Of a DNA stretch of 64,000 nt, positions 1 to 11,054 are shown piece by piece. Below the pieces are notes generated by a model. It was not told where the DNA came from. It ran no database searches and saw only the letters and a program-made list of their open reading frames with translations. Each line of letters starts with the position of its first letter. Positions within the stretch are counted from its first letter, which is position 1. Origin of the DNA: Ancistrus triradiatus. Lineage: Eukaryota; Chordata; Actinopteri; Siluriformes; Loricariidae. The translations under genes and the position numbers were made by a program. Location of the stretch: positions 310,001-374,000 of the forward strand of contig JAJAGP010000276.1 in the NCBI GenBank assembly GCA_025084515.1, given 5' to 3'.

Positions 1-235
1 TAGGAACAGCTGGGACACCAGCTTCAGCCAATGTGTTATAGAGGCATGTCTAGCAGTCAACAATCTCTCATCAAGAGGTACACTACCCAAAAGTAGCCTC
101 TGAGAGCCTTTTTATAGGGCCGTCCTGTGGCAAGACCTAGTGTCTAATCAGACCACACCTGTAATCACTTACATATCTGCCTGCGAAATAACTACATTCT
201 GAGTTTTGCATCAACCTGACATGCCTGTCTGAGTG
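1..235 (+). mobile_element. Tc1-like relic fragment
   Basis: The start of the window closely matches 19430-19660 (shared 'gctgggacaccagcttcag', 'aagaggtacactacccaaaag', 'tgtctaatcaga'). Both are the 3' end of one degenerate Tc1-like transposase unit. The transposon's other parts would lie left of the window. Confidence 0.6.
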
Positions 236-862
236 CATGAAAATTAATCAGTACAGAATTAGTTCAAGCACACTAGAGTTAATACTGGCTGATGACCTAT
301 CTGAAGTATGTTTTAGTATTAAAAAAGCAAATAAAGCTCACCTTTTTGAGGTAGTTTAGGTAGTACTCTTGGCCCAAGTGTAGATTTTGTACTGCAAGAA
401 GTAGTGCTGTAAAGTGAATAAAGGTTTACAGTGGTGGACTTATGTTTTGTGTAGTATTAGTGTTTTATTACCACACCAACAAGTTATGCACCTTTGCTGC
501 TGCTGAATTCCTTCAAACTTGTTGGCAGGGGACGTTCGGTTTGCAGACGGAGTTGTCACATCACTCCCTGTAGATCAGAGAAAGGTGGTTTCACAAAAAT
601 TAGGCTTCACTTCTTAACTGGGCAATCACAATAGGTAGAGTATTTCTAGCATCTGTTTATGTCGCATTATACCAGAGTTCGTTCCAACCGCGCAATACAG
701 AAGGTCGTTCGATAATGGCAGTCTGACCGAAGCTCTTCGACCATTGTCCACGACATAACACCCCTATCCTAGCAACGACGCCAGGCATAACACAGCAACA
801 ACATTATTATGCAACTAAAAGATTTCCGGAATGAACTACATTGAGTTTTTTAAATCTACTGA
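236..862. other. Unassigned intronic or 3' flanking sequence
   Basis: AT-rich, with no ORF or asap1 exon that I recognise. 660-780 is richer in CG and contains several TCGTTCGA-like stretches, but I see no known repeat. Confidence 0.4.
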
Positions 863-1040
863 AAGATTTGTTTCATTTTATATTTGGAAGATGAAGCCAT
901 TAATGACCAGCCTGATACCTCCAGTGAGCTGAGGTTCGTCACCCTTTCAAACAAGGATTTGGATGCGTTGGAAAGGCAGAGAAACAAAGTCAGTACTGTA
1001 AATCAAACATCCTGGGCTCTTATTGTATTCACTCAGAAAA
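863..1040 (+). pseudogene. Exon-like fragment of a Crypton-derived (QRICH1/KIAA1958-type) domain
   Basis: The frame is open from 863, and from 887 it reads EDEAINDQPDTSSELRFVTL, SNKDLDALERQRNKVSTVNQ, TSWALIVFTQK, stopping at a gtaagc donor-like site at 1041. The pattern 'F...LDxLExxRNxxSTxNQTxWAxxVF' resembles the N-terminal part of the domain in fish KIAA1958-like/QRICH1/ZMYM proteins, which derives from Crypton recombinases. No partner exon was found, so I treat it as a relic or an isolated exon. It runs opposite to asap1. The assignment is from memory of the family pattern. Confidence 0.45.
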
Positions 1041-2104
1041 GTAAGCTGAGAGTTACATAGCTTTGATGGTTCTATAACCTCTGTTCTTTCTTATTTTCTT
1101 CACCTCACCCCCAAAGACGATGTTTGCTGGAGTAAACTCTGTCTTTCATTAAACACCATCCATGGCTGATCGGAGTTTCATTCATGGGTCTGTTAAGTCC
1201 AGAAAGTGCAGCATGGACAGATAGCCCAGCACTCGACTCATACTTGTCTGATACTATTTCTGACATTTCAAAATGTTTCTGCAGGACCCCCCATCCTTAC
1301 TACTTCATTTTACAGATGTCACTACTTGGGTAAACATGAGATCACCCAGCTTGTCTGTCAACCTCGGTCTGCTGTCGTGAAACAGCCTGTAGCTTGAGCT
1401 CTCTGGAACCGAGACTTGGATTACATCAGAAAACACAGCAACACCTGCTTCAGATTTCTCATTCTCCCATACAGCTGAACTTATAGTCATGGTGGGGAAA
1501 CAGGTCTCCACAACCTGGCTGAGGCATGAGACAAAAAAACTCAACCTTCCTCAGTGCCTGAAGCTCATATTCCTTCTAATGAATATCAGGCTTTTACTGT
1601 GCTCAAGTCTTGCAAACTTTGTATGGTATCATATCACGATCCATCGCCCCCCTGGTCTGGTTCTGCCTTGTGATGCCATCTTCGCTAAGAACTCTGTCAC
1701 ATCCAGCCATAAAGTAACTTTTCTTCCCCTTCAGATGCATATTTTTGTCCTTCCCCTTCCGCTGCTACTTAACACCACATCCACTCCTTCTCCTACAGTG
1801 ACAATCAGACTCCTTCTAAGGACCTCCTGCTGACACTGCCACTGATACTCTCTGCAAAACCCTCTGCAAAAGTGGCCCTAATCTGATCTTTTACGTCATG
1901 TGTGACACAGATGTGTTATTTTTGAGGCTTTGTGAACAGTCCTAAAAAGCACTGAATGAGACATTTTCAGTTATGATTTGGGCCACTTTCATATATGCTA
2001 TTGAAATGTGATGCACATATGACACGTGGAAACGCCAGATTTGATTTTCTGAGACTTTTACGTCATTGAAGCTAAACTATTTTAATAAATGCGCACCGAG
2101 GAGA
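1041..2104. other. Unassigned sequence, no recognised gene
   Basis: Contains short ORFs on both strands (for example 1489-1833 +) with low-complexity composition and no recognisable domain. No asap1 proline-rich or SH3 exon was seen here. Confidence 0.4.
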
Positions 2105-2490
2105 AGGGAAAATGACAGCAGTGAAGGAGGTTTTCAGTGATAGAAGAGACTACCTTTTTGATATCTCTTCCTGCATGGCAAAACACCATCTCAAGCTCAA
2201 TCTGGACAAGACTGAAATGATCAGCCTCCTGGCTACAAATCATTCTGCTCCATGCTATTTACATGGTTCACAACTACACACCAAGTCCGGTGTTCAGCAT
2301 CAAAGTACCTGGTACATCTTTCTCTGAGAATAAGCCATGCCTGCAAGGCCAGACCTCAATTTTTCAAAGTGTCCTGGCTTCTCATTGGTGAATGAGCTTC
2401 CCACATCTGTTAGAATGGTAGTCCCCCTCTTCCTTCCATAGAAGTATGAAGACTTTGTTGTACCTGCTCTTTGTACGTATTTGTGTCAAT
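2105..2490 (+). mobile_element. LINE reverse-transcriptase relic
   Basis: The frame at 2112-2327 has DISSCMAKHHLKLNLDKTEM, the typical 'W M xxxxLKLNxDKTE' stretch of fish LINE (L2/Rex-type) reverse transcriptases. Farther on, '(V)NELPTSVRMVV' at about 2390-2425 fits the C-terminal end of the same protein. The intervening sequence is degraded, and the element is dead. Confidence 0.6.
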
Positions 2491-3223
2491 TTATCTTCAA
2501 ACTCCTAGATCTTTGTTATCATCTGTGACTTTACCATTAAACTAAAAACTTATTTGGTAGTTTCTGAGTGGCATTAGTTTCTAGTCTGGCTGTTAATAAA
2601 TACTTACATATCGCTGAGTACCTGCATCATGGCCAATTCAACTGACTAAACATAAATGGAAAGGTGGATAACCTTTCAGTCTGGCTTTGTTTAAGAAAAG
2701 AGGAAATGCAACCAGAGTGCAAACGCTATTGGTTGATGTCATGTCTTTGCTGGACAGTCAAAAATAGATTGCACCAATAATGTTCTTCCTGTCAAGCTCT
2801 GAGAGGTCACATATATGCAGTATGTAAAGGAAAACTGGCTTCTATCAAGAAGCTTAACAGTGGTACAGTTAAGCTAATGGTACAGTTGAAATGTCAGATT
2901 AATCTGTAATCTCATACACAATACACAGATCCTTCAGTAATTATCCATATGTACAGCTTTATGCAAAGGTTTGGGCATCCCTTATCAAATGACATGTCGT
3001 GTTGGTATTAAAAGAAGAAGACTGTGCATAGACCAAACTGACATATTATATATTTCTGTAGTTTTAATGCACCATTACTGTTTATTTGATAAAAAGAACA
3101 TACTGGAAAACATAATATAAGCATGTGCAATAGGTTAGGAAAACATGTAATGTTTTCATAAGGGAATGTTTCCAGGGTTAGGGTTAGCACTCAGAATCCC
3201 TCAAACAAGTCATTCTGGCTCAC
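2491..3223. other. Unassigned sequence with a Tc1-end-like piece
   Basis: At about 2958-3200 there is 'atgcaaaggtttgggcatccc', similar to Tc1-family terminal sequences ('aaaaagtttgggcacccc' at 7611), suggesting a decayed transposon end. The remainder has no recognisable feature. Confidence 0.35.
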
Positions 3224-3388
3224 CTTTGCTTTGAGGCCCCTGCAGGACAGGACTAGGAGGGTCCGATAGTGTGCGTTTATGGCCTCCTGGTGGAGGTGGA
3301 GGAGCTCTTTTCTTCGAAAGAGTGGAGCTGCCGCTTGGACATGGCTGAGAGCCCAGTGGAAGAGAAGTGGGAGGGACAGTGGATGGTA
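3224..3388 (-). CDS. asap1: asap1 exon e22: polyproline segment KKRAPPPPPGGHKRTLSDPP
   Basis: A 165-nt exon encoding (V)PSTVPPTSLPLGSQPCPS, GSSTLSKKRAPPPPPGGHKR and TLSDPPSPVLQGPQSK plus one base. It matches the ASAP1 proline-rich region. The acceptor follows a run of eight T (tttttttgcag) and the donor is gtgagc. This is the last asap1 exon in the window. The DLPPKP-type repeats and the SH3 domain were not found to its left. Confidence 0.96.
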
Positions 3389-3514
3389 CTGCAAAAAAAA
3401 CAACAGTTACGACATTTAGATGACTAAATGAAATCAATTATTTTAATTTATACAATTTATTTAGGATAGAGTAAACTGGTTGAGGCAAAAAAAGCAAGCA
3501 AATCAAAGCATCCC

Positions 3515-3735
3515 GTTCATCCTCCTATTTATCCTGGCCAGGGTCATGGGGGAGCGTCTGGAATCAGTGGACACAGCCAAAGGTATACCCAGGACAGGGC
3601 GCCAGTCTGTAGCAGGTTTCCATAAGTGGAACTCTCACAATGCAAGCCGCCAGAGGGGATTTTAACCCAGGCACTGAGGAACTGCTGCTCCCAACAGCTG
3701 GCTCTTTACCACTGAGCCGCCAAATATTTCATATA
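3515..3735 (-). repeat. Short tRNA-like dispersed repeat fragment
   Basis: Contains 'ggacagggcgccagtct' and ends 'ctctttaccactgagccgcc'. The ending is a tRNA-like box sequence seen in many fish SINE-like repeats. A second copy of the ending is at 5993-6050. Confidence 0.45.
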
Positions 3736-4253
3736 TTCATCTCTAGATTACATATAGTCAAGGGTGTGACACAATGCATCAAGGTGCAGAAATGGGTGTG
3801 CTGAAGATGTGCATTGTCGAGTTGGATTATACATTCTTGTTTATTACGCCATCTAATGCACCTGAATTTGAATACATTGAATACAATGAATAGATTCTTC
3901 CCTCAGCAACAAGCAAAACCCATAGACACCAGTCAATCCATGCAAATGTAGTTTCCTTTTTGTGACACCATGTTGTATCTGTGACACTTCCTCCGATAGG
4001 CTATTAACAGTTATAAATACAAAACAGATATGTCTGATAAAGAAGCCAAAGTTTAGCCAAAGTGCTAGTGTTACATACTGTGCGTAAAAAATGGTAAAGC
4101 CTTGCGAAAGTTAAAAACATGAAAATTATAATTTCATTTCAATGTTTGATATTAAACTCAAACTAACACAGTCTCAGGGTCCAAAATCTTGAAAAAAAAA
4201 AAAAATGAAGTATTGTGAGTCCCAAGTTAACGAGCGAGAAAATCTGCTCCAAC
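3736..4253. repeat. Left half of a dispersed repeat interrupted by the hAT at 4254
   Basis: 3895-4253 aligns with 9603-9915 ('cttccctcagcaacaagcaaa', 'tataaatacaaaacagat', 'gagcgagaaaatctgctccaa'). The match resumes after the hAT insertion at 5814. The 9.6-10.0 kb copy is the uninterrupted version. Confidence 0.7.
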
Positions 4254-4752
4254 TAGGGCTGCAACAACGAATCGATAAAATCGATAATAATCGATTATTA
4301 AAAGTGTCGACAACGAATTTCATTATCAATTCGTTGTGTCGCATGATTTATGTATCATATCCGCTTACGTTACTTGCGGCACTTGCGGTCAGCGCTGGAA
4401 AAAAACTACGAGCGTTTGAAAGGAGCAAGGTGGAGCCGGCGCGGATGCGGAATCTTCAAAATAAGTTAGCATTAAGTCTCTAAAAGAGAGAGCCAGCTTT
4501 AGCCAGGAGCATGTTGACATGATAACATTGTTGGATTGCAATGCAAAGTTCCTAAAGAAAGGGAGTGAATGAGTTTGTATGTAGTGTTTGCATCAGAGAT
4601 GCACTTATTTTTCTTTATTATTTCATTTGTTATTTTAATTTATTAATCAATTTAATTGATTATTATTCATTTATTGTAAGCACTTATTTGCTCTGTTATT
4701 GAATGTTACATGGAAAGGTTTTTTTTTGTTTTTTAACCCGATTCATCGATTA

Positions 4753-5751
4753 CACCATGTAACAATTTTCAAAAAATTTTTTGTTCCCAGTTGTTAAGTG
4801 TGTTTTCCTGATTGTTTGTACCCTAAATGAATAGAAAAAAGTTATTATTCCCTGTAAACTTTGCTTTTGTGGTCAGCACAATGATATTTTGAAATTGATC
4901 TATTTTTAAGGATATTCGCCATATTTCAAGATACTTAAGAAGCTTCTGGAATTGTGAGAGAACTATCAAGAAGTTCTAGAAAAACTGTCCAGAATTATCT
5001 AGAAACTTTCTGGGACTGTACAGAATTGTAGGTAGCTGTATAACTACAGTTATATAGGGCCACTATAGCCCTTCCTGAGAGACGGAGAGACATGATCTAA
5101 TTGATTGGGATTGCATAGTAAGTGGGCAACAGCCATCACAGGACAAAGGGGAACTGACCTAGACAGACAGGTGTGAATTCATTCTCTATTCAGATTCTGA
5201 TAACGACAGTATTCACACTTCACCCCACACCCATTACAGGAGGAAGCTTAGGAAGGACCACTACTTTCAAATGTATATATTGTGGTGTTAACTTACTCTG
5301 CTACCGGGTGATCAGTCTTGCTCTGCTGAATCCTGCAGTACACTCTTGTACTTTGATGGAAACTGCATGGAATAAAGATTGACCATTTTTATCGAGTTTG
5401 GAGAGAGAGACTCTCTTTCCTTACAGTACGCAGCAAACTTAGTCCATTTAGATGGCATCAAGAGGTTGCATACATCCAGCAGACGCATTTTGCTATGTAT
5501 GTGGCCATTTTATAAAGACAAGAGCGAAAAAGTACTCTGTGGAAGCATCTGCTAAGATGTGTGAGGCCTACAAAGCATACTTCGGCATGCCTGTTGGTGA
5601 CCTGTTTCTATAATAAAAAATTCATAATTTTCGTTGCCGTGGTCACAAAAGCGAAGTTTATGATGAATGTAAGCAATTTTAATTTGTTTTAGACATTAAG
5701 CATTGGAATATAACATTAAAAAGCTGGGAACAAAACTTGTGTTACATAGTG
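4753..5751 (+). mobile_element. 999-bp element with TTA duplication, nested in the hAT
   Basis: Its inverted ends are CACCATGTAACA...GTTCCCAG and, from the right, CACTATGTAACA...GTTCCCAGC. Both sides are flanked by TTA. The 3-bp TTA duplication and TIR fit PIF/Harbinger-type elements (TWA target), but no DDE transposase is present. It holds the 53-codon ORF at 5452. Bases about 4950-5425 look LTR-like (imperfect ttctagaa repeats, aataaa near the end) and may be yet another insertion. Confidence 0.65.
5452..5613 (+). CDS. 53-aa CxxC protein fragment carried by the nested element
   Basis: An intact ORF: MASRGCIHPADAFCYVCGHF, IKTRAKKYSVEASAKMCEAY and KAYFGMPVGDLFL. The pattern D-x-FCYVCG-x-F ... 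A-Y-x-x-YFGxxVGD resembles the N-terminal zinc-binding segment of a protein family common in mobile elements of fish and arthropods ('FCYICG ... YFGCKVGDQDK' as recalled). It stops right after VGD, where family members continue, so it is probably truncated. Function unknown. Confidence 0.5.
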   Translation: MASRGCIHPADAFCYVCGHFIKTRAKKYSVEASAKMCEAYKAYFGMPVGDLFL

Positions 5752-5813
5752 TTATTCGAAAAAATAATCAACCGATTAATCGATTATTAAAATAATCGTT
5801 AGTTGCAGCCCTA

Positions 5814-6535
5814 GCTCCAAAAACAACAAAATCATGCAGGGGCTGCTGTCAGAAACTACATAGCTACTCTTCATCAGGGCAAATTCAAGGCAAAACCCTA
5901 TTTCACTATCAGCAATTGAAAATAGGACATCACTTTGAAACAACAGGTGATGTTTGCCAAACGAAATGCAGCCCCCACAGGGGATTTTTAACCCAGCCAC
6001 TGAGGACCTGCTGCTCCCAACAGCTGGCTCTTTACCAATGAGCTGCCAAATATTTAATGTATTCATCTCTAGATTACTTATGGTCAAGGGTGTGACACGA
6101 TGCATCTGGTGCAGAAATGGATGCACTGAAGACGTGCATTGTCGAGTTGGAATATACATTCTGTTTTTTTACGCCATGTAATGCAATTGAATTTTTGAAC
6201 ACTAGAGGGCAGGCGCAATCACATGTCACGTTCACAGATGCAAATGGCAGTCTCAGTGGGACTCCTAATTTCTTTTACTTGCAGGGGACTATTTTTGTTT
6301 TCATTTTTATACAAGACCGGTACACTTCATTTTGTTTACAATTTTGAACCTCTTAATTGCAGAAGACAAGTTTTTTTCTTTAAAAAATGTGCACTGTTTT
6401 GCCTTGTTTACCATTTCAAAAATAAAAAAGCAATGTCTTTTATCGAATGTAAAATTTATAGTCCGAGAAAATCAAATCGTTAGCAGTGAATCGTCACACC
6501 CCTCCTTACGGCATCTAATGCAACATAAATGTTAA
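5814..6535. repeat. Right half of the interrupted dispersed repeat, plus MITE-like piece
   Basis: 5814-5955 matches 9912-10020 ('tgctgtcagaaactacatagc'). 5993-6190 matches 3670-3870. 6086-6503 begins agggtgtgacacgat and ends with the inverse atcgtcacacccct, so a short inverted-terminal-repeat element is likely. Short ORFs here are chance. Confidence 0.5.
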
Positions 6536-7601
6536 TGATAAGAAAGAAAATGTCTATACAGGTGAGCTAACAAGATTAGGTCTAGCAAGGAGTGCATACA
6601 CATGCATTTAATAATCCATTCATAACTGGATTTCTGCAGTTATCCGATTACTCAAGTGGTCATGTAAACTTCATGCTCCCCGATTTCTGATTAAGGTTTG
6701 GAAATCAGAGTATGAAATCCTATGAAGAGAGTTGGCTTATTTGGGGCTTGTTTCCATTGACCTGTAGCATATTTGTCACAGGGGATCTGGCAACCCCGAA
6801 ACCAAAACGCAGCAGGGAATTAAAATTGCAGTGAAATTGCTACCAAACACTTTTGTGGAGACTCTGAAACACCGTATATGCTCAAGGAAGTAAAGAAGTT
6901 CATTGGTTAATGAATAAAGTTTGAATGAATGAAGTTTGTCACATCCGTCTGTGAGATTATTGGCTGGTTGCATAGTACATATCCAATATCATGTCAACCA
7001 GGATGTTAACCAATATCTGAATAGTTGGAAGACAATGTCAGGACTCAACCCAGGTCAGAACTTTTAAAATGCGTTATCAGCAGCTACAATGTGACCTCAC
7101 TGGTCTGTAGGGAACAGTAAAGAGCTATTCCTGTATTAACTGACAGACGCACACAGCATAAGCTCTAAAATTAATTTAGAAAAATTATTAGTCTCCTTTT
7201 ACCCATTAAAATGGAACCAGGGTTTATTACTTTACCAGCTGTTAGATTTTGTTGTAGCGATAAGGATATATGAGGGTGTTCTCGAAGGTGGAATCGATAG
7301 GCTTGCTTCAGACACACACAGTTTTTAAATTATCACTAAAGCCCAACATTAGAACGTTTTAAGAATATTAATCGCAGGTTCAAAGAAACTTCTGGTAAGT
7401 AATCATAAAGCCACATTTAGGATTATTCTATACATAAGAGGGATTACCACTCACATACCACTTCCAGGTCTTGCATGAAATTATTTGATGAAGCCTTCAT
7501 GGATCTCTTACTGTGTGTATGAGAGGCGGCACATGGGCAAACAGAACTACAATAAGGTTTTCTCAAACACATTTTTTAAACTAATTTTCTAATTCTATGT
7601 A
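6536..7601. other. Unassigned intron; MITE-like relic at 6600-7000
   Basis: 6600-7000 resembles 43960-44290 and 45310-45857 ('tttctgcagttatccgatta', 'catgtaaac', 'aggaagtaaagaagttcat'), an AT-rich non-autonomous DNA element family. 7000-7600 shows nothing recognisable. Confidence 0.4.
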
Positions 7602-9179
7602 CAGTCGTATGAAAAAGTTTGGGCACCCCTGATAATTTTCATGATTTTTCTTTATAAATCATTGGTTGTCCAGCTCAGCAATTTCAGGTAAATATATCAT
7701 ACAGCAGATGAACACCTTGATATTTGAGAAGTGAAATTAAGTTTATAGGTTTTACAGAAAGGTGCAGTAATTATCAAAAACTAAATTAGGCAGGTGCATA
7801 AATTTGGGCACCCTTGTCATTTGAATACCTTTAGCACTAATTATTGGAACACAACATTTGTTTTGTAAGCTCATTGACCCTTGATCTACATACACAAGTG
7901 AATCCAAACTATGAGAAAGTGTTAAGGTGGCCAATTGGAAGTTTTTCTCCTCTCTTGCATCTTCTCTGAAGAGTGGCAAAATGGGAGCCTCAAAACAACT
8001 CTCAAATGGCCTGAAAACAAAGGTTGTTCAACATCATGGTTCAGGGAAAGTGGAAAAGCTCTCTCAGAGATTTCAGCTGTCAGTTTCCACTGTGAGGAAC
8101 ATAGTGAGGCAATGGAAGACCACAGGCACAGTTCTAGTTAAGGAACTCCCGAAGTGGCCAGACCAAGAAAAAATCTCAGATAGGCAGAGGCGAAGGATGG
8201 TGAGAACAGTCATAGTCAAGCCACAGACCACCTCCAAAAGACCTACAACCTCATCTTGCTGCAGATGGTGTCACTGTTCATCGTTCAACTATACAGCGCA
8301 CTTTGCACAAGGAGAGGCTGTATGGGAGAGTAATGCAGAAGAAGCCTTTTCTGCAGACACGCCACAAACAGAGTCACTTGAGGTGTGCTACAGCACATTT
8401 GGACAATCCAGCTTCATTTTGGAATAAAGTGCTGTGTACTGATGAAACTAAAATTGAGTTATTTGGACATAACAAGGAGCGGAAAAAGAACACAGCATCC
8501 CAAGACAAACACTTGCTACTCACAGTAAAATTTAGTGGCGGTTCCATCATGCTGTGGGACTGTGTGGCCAGTGCAGGTACTAGGAATCTTGTTAAAGTTG
8601 AGGGTCGCATGGGATTCCAGTTAATATCTCCAGATTCTTGAGAACAATGTTCAAGAATCAGTGACAAAGTTGCACCGAGGCCAGCGACCCCAAACCCTGC
8701 TCAAAATCTATTAAGGCATTCATGCAGAGGAACCAGTACAACGTTCTGGAATGGCCATTTCAGTCCCCAGACATGAATATTACTGAAAATGTGGGCTGTC
8801 CATGCTCGGAAACCATTCAAACCTGACTGAACTGGAGATGTTTCTAAAGAAGAATGGTCCAAAGCACCTTCAACCAGAATCCAGACTGGAAGTTGTAGGA
8901 AGCGTTTAGCGGCTGGTTATTTCTACAAAAGGAGGATCTACTAAATATTGATGTAATTTTTCTGTTGGGGTGCCCAAATTTATGCACCTGCCTAATTTTG
9001 TTTGAATAATTACTGCACACTTGCTGTAAATCCTATAAACTTCATTTCACTTCTCAAATATCACTGTGTTCATCTGCTATATTATATATTTAACTCAAGT
9101 TGCTGATCTGAACAACCAATGATTTATAAACTAAAATCATGAAAATTATCAGGGGTGCCCAAACTTTTTCATACGACTG
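7602..9179 (+). mobile_element. Tc1-like transposon (1578 bp) with TA duplication
   Basis: The ends are cagtcgtatgaaaaagtttg and its inverse, with long imperfect inverted repeats of roughly 200 bp or more (for example 'aaatttgggcaccc' at 7800 and its inverse near 8970). TA flanks both sides. It contains one transposase pseudogene. Confidence 0.9.
7981..8945 (+). pseudogene. Tc1-family transposase, broken
   Basis: Starts MGASKQLSNGLKTKVVQHHG with a helix-turn-helix (LSQRFQLSVSTVRNIVRQWK) typical of Tc1 N-termini. Later pieces (KVLCTDETKIELFGHNKERK; GGSIMLWDCVASAGTRNLVK) are in other frames, so frameshifts have destroyed the catalytic DDE domain. The last Asp-Glu region ('WPFQSPDMNITENVG') has lost its standard NPIE motif. 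Confidence 0.85.
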
Positions 9180-9602
9180 TACAAGATGGTAATGTTTAAG
9201 CATGTCTAATTTAGGATATTACCATTAAGGGAGGCTAACAGAAGACCTGCATTATATCTCAGCCATCCCTGTATGCTGGTGTAGTAGGTATTCAGGGTGA
9301 CACTATATAATTCTCAGGAACATCCCTATAAAGCAGGCTTACAATATGCTGATTTCTTTATGTCAACAGGACCGTGTAACAGGCAGCACCTACAATGGGT
9401 GTGACCGCTATGAAAAGCTCAGAGTATAAATTGTGGCCTAGAGCTGAACATTCCTGTTTGGGTGCTGAACAAACAGCAGCTGCCTAGCTGCCAATGGCCC
9501 GGAGCAGAAAGAAGGCATGTTTGAAGCTTGCGTTCTCACCAGCATGTGCACTGTATAAACATGAAGGTCATACGGACTTGCTCAGGGCTACCTTTCACTC
9601 TC
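9180..9602. other. Unassigned intron
   Basis: No recognisable gene or repeat family. It lies between the Tc1 element and the dispersed repeat copy starting at about 9603. Confidence 0.35.
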
Positions 9603-10025
9603 AACAATACATTCTTCCCTCAGCAACAAGCAAATCCCAAAGAGATGATGATGTACAACATCTGTAACAAGTCAATCCATGCAAATGTAGCTTCCGTTTT
9701 GTGATAGCATGTTGTAACTGTGACACTTCCTCCGTTAGGCTATAACCAGTTATAAATACAAAACAGATGTCTGATAAAGAAGCCGAAGTTTATTTTCTCT
9801 TTAAAACGTTGACTGCGCTTAAATGGAACCATGACTGACATATCTACAGGTAGAGATCTACAATATAGAGTATTGTGAGTCCCAAGCTAAGTGAGCGAGA
9901 AAATCTGCTCCAACAATAAAATATCACGCAGTGGCTGCTGTCAGAAACTACATAGCTACTCTTCATTTCACTATCAGCTATTGACAACAGGAGATCACTC
10001 TGAAACAACAGGTGATATTGCCAGA
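9603..10025. repeat. Uninterrupted copy of the dispersed repeat (hAT empty site)
   Basis: Aligns with 3895-4253 joined to 5814-5955. At 9908-9915 the sequence reads gctccaac straight into aataaaat, without the hAT insertion. This shows the pre-insertion state. Confidence 0.75.
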
Positions 10026-10312
10026 AAGAAAGGATGTGGCAGTCCCAAAGCTTCTTCAAGCAGAGATGACTACTGGCTAAACTTTACTGTTCTCAAAGAC
10101 AGAAGAGCTCAAAACGTCAGAAAACAGGACCCCTCAAAGAGCAACAACAACTAGAAGGTTGTATAATGCAGGTATTGTGTCTAGAATTTGTGTTAGAAAG
10201 CTGTCCCAGACAAACTACGAGTACAGAATGAAGCCTTTGCTCTTTGAGATCAAGATTCTGTGCAAGCCAACAATGTTCTCAGCCAAAACTGGCAAACCAG
10301 TTCTCTATGGCT

Positions 10313-10946
10313 ATACTTTACCTCGAAAAGCCGACAACCTCGCCTCTCGCCCTCACCAAGATTAAAGTGTGACAAATGCCATAACAGGAACAAAATTCTA
10401 CCCCGCTAAGTCACCATGTTTCAGACCGTCAGTAGGTGGCACTTTAACCCTACTTTAAACTTGCGACGCCGGATGATGTACAGCCCCTGTCTGTTATCAG
10501 AGACGTTATATAAGGAGGAGACTGATCACTGGTTGAAATATGAATGGGACTGGAGTACAGAAGCCCCACCCTGTCATTAGAAAGAACCAATCAACATATT
10601 GTAACTGTGTTGAAGAGGAGGGGCAGCAAATCTTGGCCCCTTTGTAGTGGCGGGATGCCCAGGAACCAGAATAACTTAAAAATCATATGTTATTGGAACC
10701 CAACAATGCAAGTAAGTTGTATCATTTTTGTCAGATTATACCAGCGATTCTAAGTATGCATTTTAAACGTTAATTTCTCTTTCAGTTTCGGAGATATAGG
10801 TCTCTCCCCATTCAAAGAGACAGGAGTCTGGTCATGTATGGCTGGAAATAACTGCCCGGTGATGCTACCAAGATGGCAGCAGAGTGAACAATGGAGTAAC
10901 TCATCTTATAATGACTGAATGAATGTTATTCATTGCAGACTGGACT
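10313..10946. repeat. Repeat X, copy C (partial)
   Basis: Matches the left half of repeat X copies at 22560 and 29555: 'acctcgaaaagccgacaacc', TATA box 'gttatataaggagg', 'caagtaagttgtatc', 'tctctttcagtttcgga'. It stops at 'attcattgcagactgga', so it is 3' truncated. It ends about 110 bp from asap1 exon e21. Confidence 0.75.
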
Positions 10947-11054
10947 TCAGGCACTTCTTATTAGATGTTATAAAAGTAACAGGTACTGCTATTATGAATG
11001 AATATGATTTTCATCTCTATGCCCCTTTTACAATCGTAGGGCTGTGCCCTGTAC

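Larger units (their letters stand above)
4254..5813 (+). mobile_element. Non-autonomous hAT transposon (ATCGATT-rich TIR) with nested insertion
   Basis: The ends are TAGGGCTGCAACAACGAATC and, inverted, TAGGGCTGCAACTAACGATT. The flanking 8-mers gctccaac and gctccaaa form a near-perfect target-site duplication. The same family is present at 25636-26636 in the opposite orientation. Fragments of the transposase C-terminal region (VDMITLLDCNAKFLKK-like, about 4510-4570) remain. Without the nested 999-bp element it is about 560 bp. The empty site at about 9908 confirms the insertion. Confidence 0.85.

Noticed and set aside
5776..6159. 127-codon minus-strand ORF
   Set aside because: Spans the junction of a hAT end and a dispersed repeat; part of it is repeated at 9844-10059 with frame changes, so it is not a conserved protein.
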